From: an uncultured Lachnospiraceae bacterium
Lineage (GTDB): Bacteria; Bacillota; Clostridia; Lachnospirales; Lachnospiraceae
Assembly: GCA_910585465.1 (NCBI GenBank)
Contig: CAJUEW010000013.1
Span: 32,263 to 96,262 of the forward strand
Direction of reading: 5' to 3'
Length of the DNA: 64,000 nt
A program made the position numbers and the translations under genes. Positions 52,962 to 62,487 of the stretch are shown in pieces; the first letter of the stretch is position 1, and every line of letters begins with the position of its first letter. The notes beneath the pieces are model-generated. The model was not told where the DNA came from. It did not search any database and worked only from the letters and a program-made list of their open reading frames with translations.

Positions 52962-54720
52962 GCATTGTAAGACATTTCACAGAAAGAAAGTGCTGATTGT
53001 ATTTTTCGCCTGTCTGCTCATGATGGCCGTTCTGGCAGGCAGGCTGGTGTATCTGATGGTTTTTGAGTCAGAGTATTATCAAAAGCTGGCCCAGGATCTG
53101 CACGAAAGAGAAAGAAGCATCAAAGCGGCACGGGGAAGAATCATTGACCGGACGGGTAAGGTTCTGGCAGATAACCGGACCGTATGTACAATTTCCGTAA
53201 TTCACAGTCAGATCAAGGATCCGGAGGCTGTGATCCGGATGCTCTGCAAGGAGCTGGGACTGGCGGAGGAGACAGTCCGCAAGAGAGTAGAAAAGGTAAG
53301 CTCTATCGAGCGGATCAAGTCCAATGTGGATAAGGAGATCGGAGATGCAGTCCGTTCCTACCAGTATCCGGGAGTGAAGGTGGACGAAGACTTTAAGCGC
53401 TATTATCCGTTTGACGAGCTGGCATCCAAGGTACTTGGATTTACGGGGAGCGATAATCAGGGAATTATCGGCCTGGAGGTTAAGTATGACGAATACCTGG
53501 AAGGAATTCCGGGAACGATTCTGACGCTCACAGATGCCCGCGGGGTGGAGATTGAGAATGCCAAGGAGGAACGTGTGGAGTCTGTGCCGGGGAACGATCT
53601 GATTGTAAGCCTGGACTACAATATTCAGTCTTACGCCCAGCAGGAGGCATTAAAGGTGATGGAAGCAAAGGAGGCAGACTATGTTTCCATTCTGGTTATG
53701 AATCCGCAGAACGGAGAAATCTATGCCTGTGTCAATGTCCCGGAATTTAATCTGAATGATCCTTTTACACTGAATAACGGAACAGACACCTCAGGAATGA
53801 ATGAACAGGAAAAGCAGGATGCGCTGAACCGTATGTGGAGGAACCAGTGCGTCAATGACACCTATGAGCCGGGATCTACCTTTAAAATATTTACTTCCTC
53901 GGCGGCGCTTTTGTCCGGAACCTCCACAATCAATGACCAGTTCTCCTGTCCGGGCTTCAAGATTGTGGAGGATCGGAGAATCCGCTGCCACAAGGCGGGA
54001 GGGCATGGAGGGCAGGATTTTACACATGCAATTATGAATTCGTGTAATCCGGCTCTGATGACCATGGGGCTTCGCATGGGACCTGAAATGTTCTATGAAT
54101 ATTTTTCCAGCTACGGACTTCTGTCCAAAACCGGAATTGATATTCCGGGGGAAGCATCCACGATTATGCACAATCTGGACAATATCGGAGAGGTGGAGCT
54201 GGCCACAATGACCTTCGGCCAGTCCTTTCAGATTACGCCGGTACAGCTGGCCGTTATGGCAAGCTCCGTAGTGAATGGGGGCAGAAGAGTTACTCCTCAC
54301 TTTGGCGTGTCTATCCAGGATCAGAACGGGAATGTACTGAAGAAATTTTCCTATGAGGTCCGGGACGGAGTTGTAAGCAAAGAGGTATCCGCGCAGATGA
54401 GGGAAATTCTGGAAAAGGTAGTGTCGGAAGGCTCCGGCAATAAAGCATATCTGGAGGGTTACCGCATCGGAGGAAAGACCGCCACCTCCCAGACTCTTCC
54501 AAGAAGCGCACATAAATATATTTCTTCCTTTTTGGGCTTTGCGCCTGCCAACGATCCCCAGGTACTGGCTGTCTGTATTGTCCATGATCCTCAGGGGATC
54601 TATTACGGCGGTACAGTCTGCGCTCCGGTAGTAAAAAATATTTTTGCAAATATACTGCCTTATCTGGGGATCGAGAAGGAAGAAATGCCGGCGGAAGAGG
54701 AAGGAGAGGCGGAGGAATAA
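52960..54720 (+). CDS. spoVD: Class B PBP, SpoVD-like, with KTA in place of KTG
   Basis: A 586-residue transpeptidase: N-terminal membrane helix (about 10-32), PBP dimer domain (ARGRIIDRTGKVLADN), catalytic Ser306 (EPGSTFKIF), SCN, and a third motif GGKTATSQ, where the usual Gly is Ala508. FSCPG...RRIRCHKAGGHG gives Cys, Cys and His positions like zinc-binding clostridial PBPs. No PASTA domain; acidic tail. In spore formers the second PBP of this cluster is often SpoVD, needed for the cortex. TTG 52960 has a GAGG at 8 bases, inside a terminator hairpin. Last dcw gene before the phage DNA. Confidence 0.85.
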   Translation: MHCKTFHRKKVLIVFFACLLMMAVLAGRLVYLMVFESEYYQKLAQDLHERERSIKAARGRIIDRTGKVLADNRTVCTISVIHSQIKDPEAVIRMLCKELGLAEETVRKRVEKVSSIERIKSNVDKEIGDAVRSYQYPGVKVDEDFKRYYPFDELASKVLGFTGSDNQGIIGLEVKYDEYLEGIPGTILTLTDARGVEIENAKEERVESVPGNDLIVSLDYNIQSYAQQEALKVMEAKEADYVSILVMNPQNGEIYACVNVPEFNLNDPFTLNNGTDTSGMNEQEKQDALNRMWRNQCVNDTYEPGSTFKIFTSSAALLSGTSTINDQFSCPGFKIVEDRRIRCHKAGGHGGQDFTHAIMNSCNPALMTMGLRMGPEMFYEYFSSYGLLSKTGIDIPGEASTIMHNLDNIGEVELATMTFGQSFQITPVQLAVMASSVVNGGRRVTPHFGVSIQDQNGNVLKKFSYEVRDGVVSKEVSAQMREILEKVVSEGSGNKAYLEGYRIGGKTATSQTLPRSAHKYISSFLGFAPANDPQVLAVCIVHDPQGIYYGGTVCAPVVKNIFANILPYLGIEKEEMPAEEEGEAEE

Positions 54721-54769
54721 ATCAGTTTCTATACAAAAGCTGCAGAAAGTAATACTCATAATTTATATG

Positions 54770-56914
54770 TTAAAAAGTGGCTATCCACTGGATGTTCGGA
54801 GATAACGCATCAGACGAACGGTTGATAACCCTCAGAACACAAGTTGTCGATGTAATATCTTTTACGGCCGCGATAATCTGTCCGTAATTTGTGTTTGTGG
54901 TGGTACTGTAAATCCCTGCCACTACGGTCGGTGTGCCGCTGAAGCTTTTGGGAAAGGTTATTTTTTGTTCCGCAATAGAGTTCGCGCCAACATTAAGGGT
55001 ATAGGAACCTCTCTGTATCTGAGGGAGTTCAAACCCTCGCCCGTCTATAAATTTACCTCCTTTTGTAAACGCAAAACCGAATATTGAATTATTGTACTGA
55101 CGGTACAGCCGGAAATCCTCATTATGAGCATCCATTTCCCAATATGCTCCCTGGGGGGAGGTCAGACGCAGATTTCCTCCTTCCCCGTCTGTACGGATGT
55201 TCACTTTATCCCCCACATTAAGCGCTCCGGTAAGCTTTCCTCCGGACAGGGGAAGGTATTCTCCCGGAGTCAATCTTTTCCATGCGGTATAGCCTTTCCC
55301 TGTAACATAATGCCGTATAATTTCTATACATTCTTCTGCATTGGGGATAAGTCTCTGTCCAAAGTAGTCCCCGGTGGTATCCCCTGTGATACGCTCTACA
55401 ATAAGTTTGAAACCAGAACCAGTCCACGGACAGTTCTTCAGAGTTCTACTTCTCGCCTCATTTGTGGAGACATAGTTTCCGAAGCCTGTATAGCTGTTCA
55501 GGTCTGCACCGGCCGGTATCTCTGCCGCGTCTTTCAGAGAGTAATAGCCATTGTTCGTCTCTGACTTTGTGTAATACCGATCGTCATGGGTATGACCTGA
55601 CGGCGGGAATGTACCCGGCTTACTCTGGATGGCAGACCAGGAGTGTGTGTGGGATTTTAGATTATCACTCAACTGACCAAACTGATTTTGAATACTGCCT
55701 GTGGTGCCGACCAGATACTCTAATTCTGCTGATGTTACAGGGGAGGCCGCAACCTTTCCGTTTGCATCAGAAACAAGAACTTTTGAAGAGGTAAGATTAC
55801 TGCCAAGTAATGTACCTGCGGCTCCATTTGCAATATCAGAAAACCATTTCATGATTTTGCCCAGTATGATTTTCAGAGATTCACCGTTTGCCACATTTGC
55901 TCTGCTTAATGCCTGTGAAAATGTAACTGTAGTATTGGAAGAGTCGCCGGCCTTAGCTACGGCTCCTATATCATCTGAAGTTAAATTGATATTGCCTTTA
56001 TGATATGTCGCTTCAGCGTCTCCTTTAACCCCGGTAACCAATGTCCCTGCAAGGCAGTCCCAATATCCATCCGCCGTTTTATAAACATTTGTTCCGGCTG
56101 GGTATCTATACCCGGGCCCTTCTTTGAAATCGGAGGTTGTCATAAACTCATCGCTGACGTTATACATATCTCCTTCTGCCGCATCAGTAATAAGTACCAG
56201 GTCCTCAAATTTTTTTGTCCCCATTGGGCGGAGCGCGCCGGAAAGACTTTCGGAAATAATTTTACTTTGCTCATAAAAATATTTAGCATTATTAACTGCT
56301 TCGTCCTGTCTTACGTCGCCGGTTCCCATGGCATAGCTTTGGGACTGCAGTGCGTAATTGTAAGATCTGTCGGCGCTGTCAGAGGCGGCATTCTCACTTG
56401 CTTTTGCCTGATCGATAACATATGTATAATCTTTTGTGGTTTTGACAATTAAGTCATTTAAGGCGTTAAACTCATAGGAGGATTCTATCTCGGAATGCTC
56501 TAAAGGGGCTTCTATTACATTGATACAAAAATTCATAGTAGAAATAATACATCCGTCTTTTACCTGGATATTTCCGCCGTCATTGACAATTATATTTTCC
56601 TCATTATCAACAATAAGAATATCTGCGTCGCAATGTCCGGGGCAGGAGAGCATCTGCTCTGTCAGCTCAACAAGGATTTTGCCGTCAGACGTAATCGTAC
56701 ACTGGTTAAATACGCCCAGATCGTCGGGCTTTCTATATCTGATAAAGGCACAGTTGCTGCTGTTCAAAAAGAACACGTTTCCCTGATTGTAGCAAGTAAA
56801 TAACAGATACCGTGAATTGATATCATACTGCTTTGCTGTAATAGCAATGTATTTTTTATGATACAGATCAATATCAATATTTTTCATGATTCTTAATTCA
56901 TTCATATTTTTCAT
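54770..56914 (-). CDS. Phage baseplate/tail fibre protein with lectin-like C-terminus
   Basis: A 714-residue receptor-binding type protein. The first 150 residues resemble BppU-type baseplate N-termini (DIDLYHKKYIAITAKQYD, FIRYRKPDD). A helical linker (about 160-230) follows. The fibre part holds HTHSWSAIQSKPGTFPPSGHTHDDRYYTKSE-like collar motifs (HTH and GHTHDDRYYTK). The last 85 residues look like an H-type lectin fold (FPKSFSGTPTVVAGIY). ATG 56914 after AAAGGA. It ends 49 bases from the PBP gene, with no holin or lysin between. Confidence 0.8.
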   Translation of the reverse strand: MKNMNELRIMKNIDIDLYHKKYIAITAKQYDINSRYLLFTCYNQGNVFFLNSSNCAFIRYRKPDDLGVFNQCTITSDGKILVELTEQMLSCPGHCDADILIVDNEENIIVNDGGNIQVKDGCIISTMNFCINVIEAPLEHSEIESSYEFNALNDLIVKTTKDYTYVIDQAKASENAASDSADRSYNYALQSQSYAMGTGDVRQDEAVNNAKYFYEQSKIISESLSGALRPMGTKKFEDLVLITDAAEGDMYNVSDEFMTTSDFKEGPGYRYPAGTNVYKTADGYWDCLAGTLVTGVKGDAEATYHKGNINLTSDDIGAVAKAGDSSNTTVTFSQALSRANVANGESLKIILGKIMKWFSDIANGAAGTLLGSNLTSSKVLVSDANGKVAASPVTSAELEYLVGTTGSIQNQFGQLSDNLKSHTHSWSAIQSKPGTFPPSGHTHDDRYYTKSETNNGYYSLKDAAEIPAGADLNSYTGFGNYVSTNEARSRTLKNCPWTGSGFKLIVERITGDTTGDYFGQRLIPNAEECIEIIRHYVTGKGYTAWKRLTPGEYLPLSGGKLTGALNVGDKVNIRTDGEGGNLRLTSPQGAYWEMDAHNEDFRLYRQYNNSIFGFAFTKGGKFIDGRGFELPQIQRGSYTLNVGANSIAEQKITFPKSFSGTPTVVAGIYSTTTNTNYGQIIAAVKDITSTTCVLRVINRSSDALSPNIQWIATF

Positions 56915-56943
56915 CGATTTTATTTCCTTTCTGTACACAAAGA

Positions 56944-56971
56944 GGAGAATTGCGTTTCTTTGCAATTCTCC
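56944..56971 (-). terminator. Hairpin between tail genes
   Basis: GGAGAATTGC pairs perfectly with GCAATTCTCC around an 8-base loop. The T tract on the minus strand is short (CTCTTTG), so termination may be partial. Confidence 0.45.
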
Positions 56972-56989
56972 CTTCACTTTTTTCTTTTT

Positions 56990-57415
56990 TTAAATATTTG
57001 GTGCGCATAATATCATTTGAAGCTTCATAATGTCATCTGCTGATAATACATCGTATCTGCTGTCCTTGTCCTCATAATCAAACAGATCAAGACTAATCAG
57101 ATACATATCCATATCAAACTCGATATTCAGCAGGTCGGTGAGCTGCTCATAAAATTCCTCTGTCACGGCCTCGTCCACAATGGGAATACCGTTTGGACTG
57201 TACCGGATATTTCCATGCTCATCTCTGACCATGTAATCTGCATATGCATCGAAAACCTTTTTCAGCTGGACTGCGTAAACCTGATATTCTTTAGAAATAT
57301 TCATCAGATTTCTGGTAATCGCATAGCTGATTTTCTGCGGAAGCTTTTTGCTCTGGAAAGTCTCCAGCGTATTCATGAAGTTTACTGACATAAGGTTTGT
57401 CATTTTCATATTCAT
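56990..57415 (-). CDS. Phage protein, DUF1617-like
   Basis: A 141-residue helical protein: LMSVNFMNTLETFQSKKLPQKISYAITRNLMNISKEYQVYAVQLKKVF, then YMVRDEHGNIRYS. This is the pattern of small DUF1617-type proteins next to tail genes in Firmicute phages; their function is unknown. It overlaps the Tal gene by four bases (ATGA). Confidence 0.65.
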   Translation of the reverse strand: MNMKMTNLMSVNFMNTLETFQSKKLPQKISYAITRNLMNISKEYQVYAVQLKKVFDAYADYMVRDEHGNIRYSPNGIPIVDEAVTEEFYEQLTDLLNIEFDMDMYLISLDLFDYEDKDSRYDVLSADDIMKLQMILCAPNI

Positions 57416-60400
57416 TTCCTCATTTCATATATTTCTTTTTTTAGTGATTGAAGTTCTGCAAATAGTTTCTGAATCATATGGGTGTTAAGCATAATAAACT
57501 CACTATAGCGAACGCCAAAATCATATTGCTCATTGCCGTTTTCGTCTAAATCCGGGATTTCAATATAGTTCCCGTTCTCATTTTTTACGGTTTTATATTT
57601 TAAATCCTTGCAGTATGCGCTTAATTCGGTATCTTCTAACCCTGCTGAGTCCATAGATTCTTTCAAATGCTGCGCTATAATTCCAATATGCGTTCTGTCG
57701 CCGTCTTTAAACATAAAGCTGACTGGTTTAAGCCGGAAAAATAATTTTTCGTATTTGTCCGAAATCTCCTTTATATGATGTTTCTTATTGATATCAGAAG
57801 TATTTATCTCTGATTTTCCGGCGTATACCTGCATCCATTTATGGCCGGGCAGTCCGCAGGAGCAGGTTTCGTCAAATGACGGGCACACGTCGCTGTCAAA
57901 AAATCCTCTTCCGCTTACCTGCAGCATATTTTTGCTGAATTCATGCGCAGCTCCTTTGCCAATCTGAACCGGATTGGAAAAGGTGACTTGCTCCGGGGCC
58001 AGAGAAACGGAATTAAGAATATGCTCCAGTCTGCCGCCATCCTCGATAAGACATATTTCAGCGGCGGTAGAAGTTGGCGGAGCTTTTAACCTTAATGAGT
58101 TTGTGGTGATTACTCCATTCATGATCGTCGTTTCAGTTTTATAGTTAATTGCTATATCGCTGTTATCAGATATGTCAGTTATCTCTTCCATAAAGCCGGA
58201 GCTGGTAATAGCCGGGCAGGAAATCTTACCTCCGGAGATTTCACTTCCGCTGATAATTCCCGAAATGTTTACATCTGTGGCATATAAAATTCCTTTATGA
58301 CTGACCCGGAAGGGTGAATCGGAATAATTATTATGACTGGTTCCTCCTACGGCGAAGCTCCACATTGTATTTTCAGAGGGTTTTTGAATTACAATAGTTC
58401 CAAAGGACGCATCTCCGGCGTATATTTTATCGGTATCAATGGTGAAACCGCTGATAGAGCCGGAGGTGGCTGTAATGCTTCCCTTCATGGATACATTGCC
58501 TGAACTGTCTACAATAAAATTATACCCGGATGAGGTATGGCCCAGATTTACCGCTCCGTTATGGAAGAACTGGGCTTTTGCTCCCGTTGTGTTATCTGGC
58601 AGAGGAGAGCCTAATCCAATAGCCACATTTCCGTTTTTTTTCAGAGTGGTATAGAGTGAATTGTTCTGTGCATAAATTTCATCATTTCCTATCGTCCAGC
58701 CGCCGATAATGGAATCCGAGGATGCGGTAATTTTACCCTCAACAGAAAGAGAGGAGCCGCTCCAGCATAATTTTCCGCCGCCGAAGCTGAAGTTCCCTGT
58801 TTCCAGATTGATGACGGAGCCTTTCGTATTATCGGCGGCGCCGTCTGTGCCGTTATATGCCAGATCCCGGATATACCCGGTTTTGATACATTTGCCGTTC
58901 ACCTCTGTAGTGCCGTTGTGCAGTCCATTGAAGGTGGCGGATCTGGCCGTTATGGAATTAACATCAATGGTATCCAGAATTACGTTGGTTACGCGTGTTC
59001 CGAAGGCTTCACTGTTTAAGAGCTTTGTCAGCATCGTATTGCTTATGGCGGAGTCCACAGAATCCGGAGCCCTGGACGTATTTCCGGAGCCTCCGGAGCC
59101 GGAAGAGGATGCGGCAGACAGTCCCAGCAGGCTTTCCAGATCAGATACCGTTGTTTTAGAACGTACATAATTACTGAACGTAATCGTAAAATCACCGGAC
59201 GACGGAAGACACGGATTAAAGGTATAACCGATCATACGCAGCTTTACATAGGAATGATCCTTATACTGGACATACATATAATTGCCGGGTTTAAAATCTT
59301 TCCACAGGCATCTGAACTCAGGCAGTCCCAGCAGGTTATCGGAGCTTATGCTGAAGGTGAGCTGGGGGCGGGAGAGGAGAGACAGGTGTTCCTTCCCGTC
59401 CTGCAAAAGCTCATACCGGATATCTGCCCCGGAATCGAAGGTATCGATGGAAGTGACCAGAATATTGGGGTTATTATACTCTGCGTCTCTGTACAGCAGA
59501 TGGATAATTCTGCATTCTTCTGCTGTAAAACAGCTTTCGAGGGATACCTCCCGGGCAATCTGTATTCTTTTCTGCTGTATGGCGGACAAGGATTCCTCAA
59601 GCCGGGAAATCTGCTGAAGTAAAGTATCCAGATATGTCTGCGCGGACTGTCTGTGATTGTAATGGTCCATATAAATATCATATTCGTAGTTTTCTTCCAG
59701 ATTGCCCAGGGCTGCTTTCTCGTCGTTGGTCAACTGACTCCATGATTTGATATGGTCGGAATCAGGAGATACTCTCTTGACGGAGGATTGGGCCAGCAGG
59801 TTCATGTTCTGCGTATAGGCGTCGATCTTTGCCTGGAGCTCCACAGAGCCGTACAGGCTCCATTCGGTTTCCCAGGCAGAGACAGCGTCTTTGTACTCTG
59901 ACAGCTGCTCGGAGGTCCATTTTTCCGGTCTTGAGTAGTACGGATGTGTTGCGATTGCACACTCAATTTCTTTTATCGTGGATCGGTATGCCTCATAGTC
60001 GTACCAGTACATAGTTGTTCTGATATAATTTTCATTTACGCTTCCGTCCCCCCGAAGGCCTGCAGTTCCGCAATCCTCTTTATATAAAGTGATAAGGGTT
60101 GCCAGAAGGTTTTTGTATGTGGTAAGGGCGGCATGGAGTTCTTCGGTGCTGTAGGTTCCCCAGTCAATTTTCAGACAGTCGTTGGGAATTCTGTATTTTA
60201 TCTCGTCAAGCTGTTCCTGGCAGGCGTTGTAATCCTTTGAGCACTGAATATAGGAGGAGCGCTTAGCCTCTCTGTAATCCATATAATTCCTGTATTTTTC
60301 CGCCAATTCGTCCGACACATAGATCCGTCTGCCGTCAGAATCCGCTGCGTTTAATTTATAGGAAATATCATCAATATATGGAAGACCGAAATTTACCGGC

Positions 60401-61536
60401 TCAATGCCCAGATCGTCGGCACCGGTTACATATAGTCTTGTGCATAAGGTATCCTCATTGCAGGAAATATTCATGGAATTGACCAGTGTCTCATAGGACA
60501 TGATAATTCCTGTATTATTTCCAAGCTGTTCCACAGGCGTGATGTGAACCTTTCTGGTAAAAATATCGAAATGGACAATACAGCGGGTTGTCTGCGCCAG
60601 AGTCTGAGTCAGAAAGGAGTAGATATTTTCACTGACCTCAAACTGATATTTTTTATTGGCCAGAGTATAATCACCCTGGCTTACCCCATAGATCTGGCCG
60701 ACCGACCAGCTTCCGCCGGTATTTTTAAGCACCATACATAACAGGCTTAGCTGCTCCCTGTATCTGGTATAATAGGAGATAAGCTCCATAACTCTGTCCC
60801 GGAAGAGAGACGTGAGCGTGATGTCCGTAATATGCCTGCCCAGGGAGTCGTAGGTATAAAGCGCGTATTCTGTCAGCGTATAGTCTGTCAGCCCGTCAGC
60901 ACCGGTGACGGGTGTGATTTTGCTTTTTAAGCGGGGGATGACAGAAAACAGCTCCGTGATTTCTTCTATCCGCTGACTGTCTGTAATTATGATTTGGCCG
61001 GCCTTGTCCGGGGCTCCGTAGTATCCCCCGTTGTATTTAACCAACAGCTCCTGCAGCTGTTCCGGGAACAGATTGTACAGGACAATCCAGTCATACGGGA
61101 TTCCTGTATATGGATTGATCAGTACTTCTGTTTCCCCCTCCTCATATGCCACCAGATATTCCATCGAGGCCGGGGTACCCATATTAAAGGATAACTGACA
61201 GCTTTTGTCCTCCAGCTCCACATCACAGCTATAGGCGGTAATGGTTTTGGATTCCTTTACCCCGTCTGCGGAAATACCAGGCTGCTTCATCTTGAACAGT
61301 CCTGTTTTTTCCACAAATAAATACATTCCCTCCTGCAGATAATCATACCATGAGGTATTTTCTTCTGAATTTCTGCAGACAGTAAAATTAAGCTCATATT
61401 GCTGATTCAGGCCGACGCTCAGAGAAGAGCTGCTCTCATCAATGTATTCATTCAGGCAGGCGATCAGCTCGCCGGACGGTCTGGCCAGATAAATACTCAG
61501 CGGTTCCAGCTTATTAAAATAATTGATCGTAAACAT
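57412..61536 (-). CDS. Phage tail-associated protein with C-terminal S74 chaperone peptidase
   Basis: A 1374-residue structural protein. The N-terminal 400 residues match the prophage tail/Tal family (gp27-like hub). Long coiled coils occupy about 430-720, followed by repeated beta-structured fibre segments. The last 128 residues are a peptidase S74 intramolecular chaperone with Ser1247 in TSDINKKHHIKEI and GIIAQHL. S74 domains trimerise the fibre and then cut themselves off. ATG overlaps the Dit stop by one base. Confidence 0.85.
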   Translation of the reverse strand: MFTINYFNKLEPLSIYLARPSGELIACLNEYIDESSSSLSVGLNQQYELNFTVCRNSEENTSWYDYLQEGMYLFVEKTGLFKMKQPGISADGVKESKTITAYSCDVELEDKSCQLSFNMGTPASMEYLVAYEEGETEVLINPYTGIPYDWIVLYNLFPEQLQELLVKYNGGYYGAPDKAGQIIITDSQRIEEITELFSVIPRLKSKITPVTGADGLTDYTLTEYALYTYDSLGRHITDITLTSLFRDRVMELISYYTRYREQLSLLCMVLKNTGGSWSVGQIYGVSQGDYTLANKKYQFEVSENIYSFLTQTLAQTTRCIVHFDIFTRKVHITPVEQLGNNTGIIMSYETLVNSMNISCNEDTLCTRLYVTGADDLGIEPVNFGLPYIDDISYKLNAADSDGRRIYVSDELAEKYRNYMDYREAKRSSYIQCSKDYNACQEQLDEIKYRIPNDCLKIDWGTYSTEELHAALTTYKNLLATLITLYKEDCGTAGLRGDGSVNENYIRTTMYWYDYEAYRSTIKEIECAIATHPYYSRPEKWTSEQLSEYKDAVSAWETEWSLYGSVELQAKIDAYTQNMNLLAQSSVKRVSPDSDHIKSWSQLTNDEKAALGNLEENYEYDIYMDHYNHRQSAQTYLDTLLQQISRLEESLSAIQQKRIQIAREVSLESCFTAEECRIIHLLYRDAEYNNPNILVTSIDTFDSGADIRYELLQDGKEHLSLLSRPQLTFSISSDNLLGLPEFRCLWKDFKPGNYMYVQYKDHSYVKLRMIGYTFNPCLPSSGDFTITFSNYVRSKTTVSDLESLLGLSAASSSGSGGSGNTSRAPDSVDSAISNTMLTKLLNSEAFGTRVTNVILDTIDVNSITARSATFNGLHNGTTEVNGKCIKTGYIRDLAYNGTDGAADNTKGSVINLETGNFSFGGGKLCWSGSSLSVEGKITASSDSIIGGWTIGNDEIYAQNNSLYTTLKKNGNVAIGLGSPLPDNTTGAKAQFFHNGAVNLGHTSSGYNFIVDSSGNVSMKGSITATSGSISGFTIDTDKIYAGDASFGTIVIQKPSENTMWSFAVGGTSHNNYSDSPFRVSHKGILYATDVNISGIISGSEISGGKISCPAITSSGFMEEITDISDNSDIAINYKTETTIMNGVITTNSLRLKAPPTSTAAEICLIEDGGRLEHILNSVSLAPEQVTFSNPVQIGKGAAHEFSKNMLQVSGRGFFDSDVCPSFDETCSCGLPGHKWMQVYAGKSEINTSDINKKHHIKEISDKYEKLFFRLKPVSFMFKDGDRTHIGIIAQHLKESMDSAGLEDTELSAYCKDLKYKTVKNENGNYIEIPDLDENGNEQYDFGVRYSEFIMLNTHMIQKLFAELQSLKKEIYEMRK

Positions 61537-62426
61537 CAGAACCCTCCTGACTTTATAATATATCTTGCATTGATTTGAATCTTTGAAATAGTATTTGGAT
61601 TTGGCATGGAGAAAACGAGACGGTTATTTCCATGTACAAATCTCAGCCAGTAAAACGTATATAATTCGGCAGACACATAGCTGTCAGCCGTCATGTCCGG
61701 CATGGCAATGCCCACATCGCTCATGGCTATCAGCCGATGGTTTTCATCGGTAATCCGCTGTCTGCGGCAGTCCAGAAGGAGTGCGGAAGCTCCCCGGGGC
61801 ATGGTCAGTGCCATAGACTGATTGTTATCTGTTATGTTTTTGATTACTATTTTTTCAGTCCCGTCAAAGGTATCCTCCGAGAATATCCGGATTTCCGGTT
61901 TTAAATAATCCTGCTGTTCCGCGGAGGCATTGTGAAAGCTTCCTGTTATGTCTCCCACAAAAGAATTGATCTTGTAGGTACTTGAAATAACAGAAGAAAA
62001 ACCAAACGGGGCATTACAAGTAAAGGTAAGATACAGTCCGCAGCATTCGTGTGCCACAATAAAGGGCTGAATGTCCGTAAATATGCCGAAATAATAAACA
62101 TCGGAGCCGCCGTCATAGGGCAGAACAAATAACGGGGCAGGCGTGTCCGGGCTTTCCAGCCAGGAACGAATGGTATGGATCTCTTCTCCGTTTAACTGAT
62201 AATCCTCCTGGGACATACAGGTATGTGTGTCTTTGAGGATTAAAAAGGATAATGTAAGTACATTTGAATAATGTACAGAATAATGGTTGGGCACCTTTCG
62301 GAGCGGAGACAGACCGGATTTGTCTATTTCTCTTCCGATAAACTGCTGTGTCTCTTCCGGATCATACATTTTCATGCCATAGTCCGAGAGCCAGAAATTG
62401 TTATAATGAAAATCTTCACCAATCAT
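61536..62426 (-). CDS. Phage distal tail protein (Dit-like)
   Basis: A 296-residue protein that in siphophages links the tail tube to the baseplate hub. The N-terminus (FHYNNFWLSDYGMKMYDPE) and the central beta domain (LTLSFLILKD, GIFTDIQPFIVAHECCGLYLTFTCNAPFG) fit the phage tail/Dit family. The strong AAAGGAGG start, and the position between tape measure and Tal genes, agree. Confidence 0.8.
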   Translation of the reverse strand: MIGEDFHYNNFWLSDYGMKMYDPEETQQFIGREIDKSGLSPLRKVPNHYSVHYSNVLTLSFLILKDTHTCMSQEDYQLNGEEIHTIRSWLESPDTPAPLFVLPYDGGSDVYYFGIFTDIQPFIVAHECCGLYLTFTCNAPFGFSSVISSTYKINSFVGDITGSFHNASAEQQDYLKPEIRIFSEDTFDGTEKIVIKNITDNNQSMALTMPRGASALLLDCRRQRITDENHRLIAMSDVGIAMPDMTADSYVSAELYTFYWLRFVHGNNRLVFSMPNPNTISKIQINARYIIKSGGF

Positions 62427-62447
62427 ATGGTGACCTCCTTTCGCTGC

Positions 62448-62487
62448 AAAAAGCAGCAGGGCGCGTCAATTACGCCCGGCTGCTTTT
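62448..62487 (-). terminator. Terminator after the tape measure gene
   Basis: On the minus strand, AAAAAGCAGC and GGGCG pair with CGCCC and GCTGCTTTTT. It overlaps the tape measure stop codon. Confidence 0.75.
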
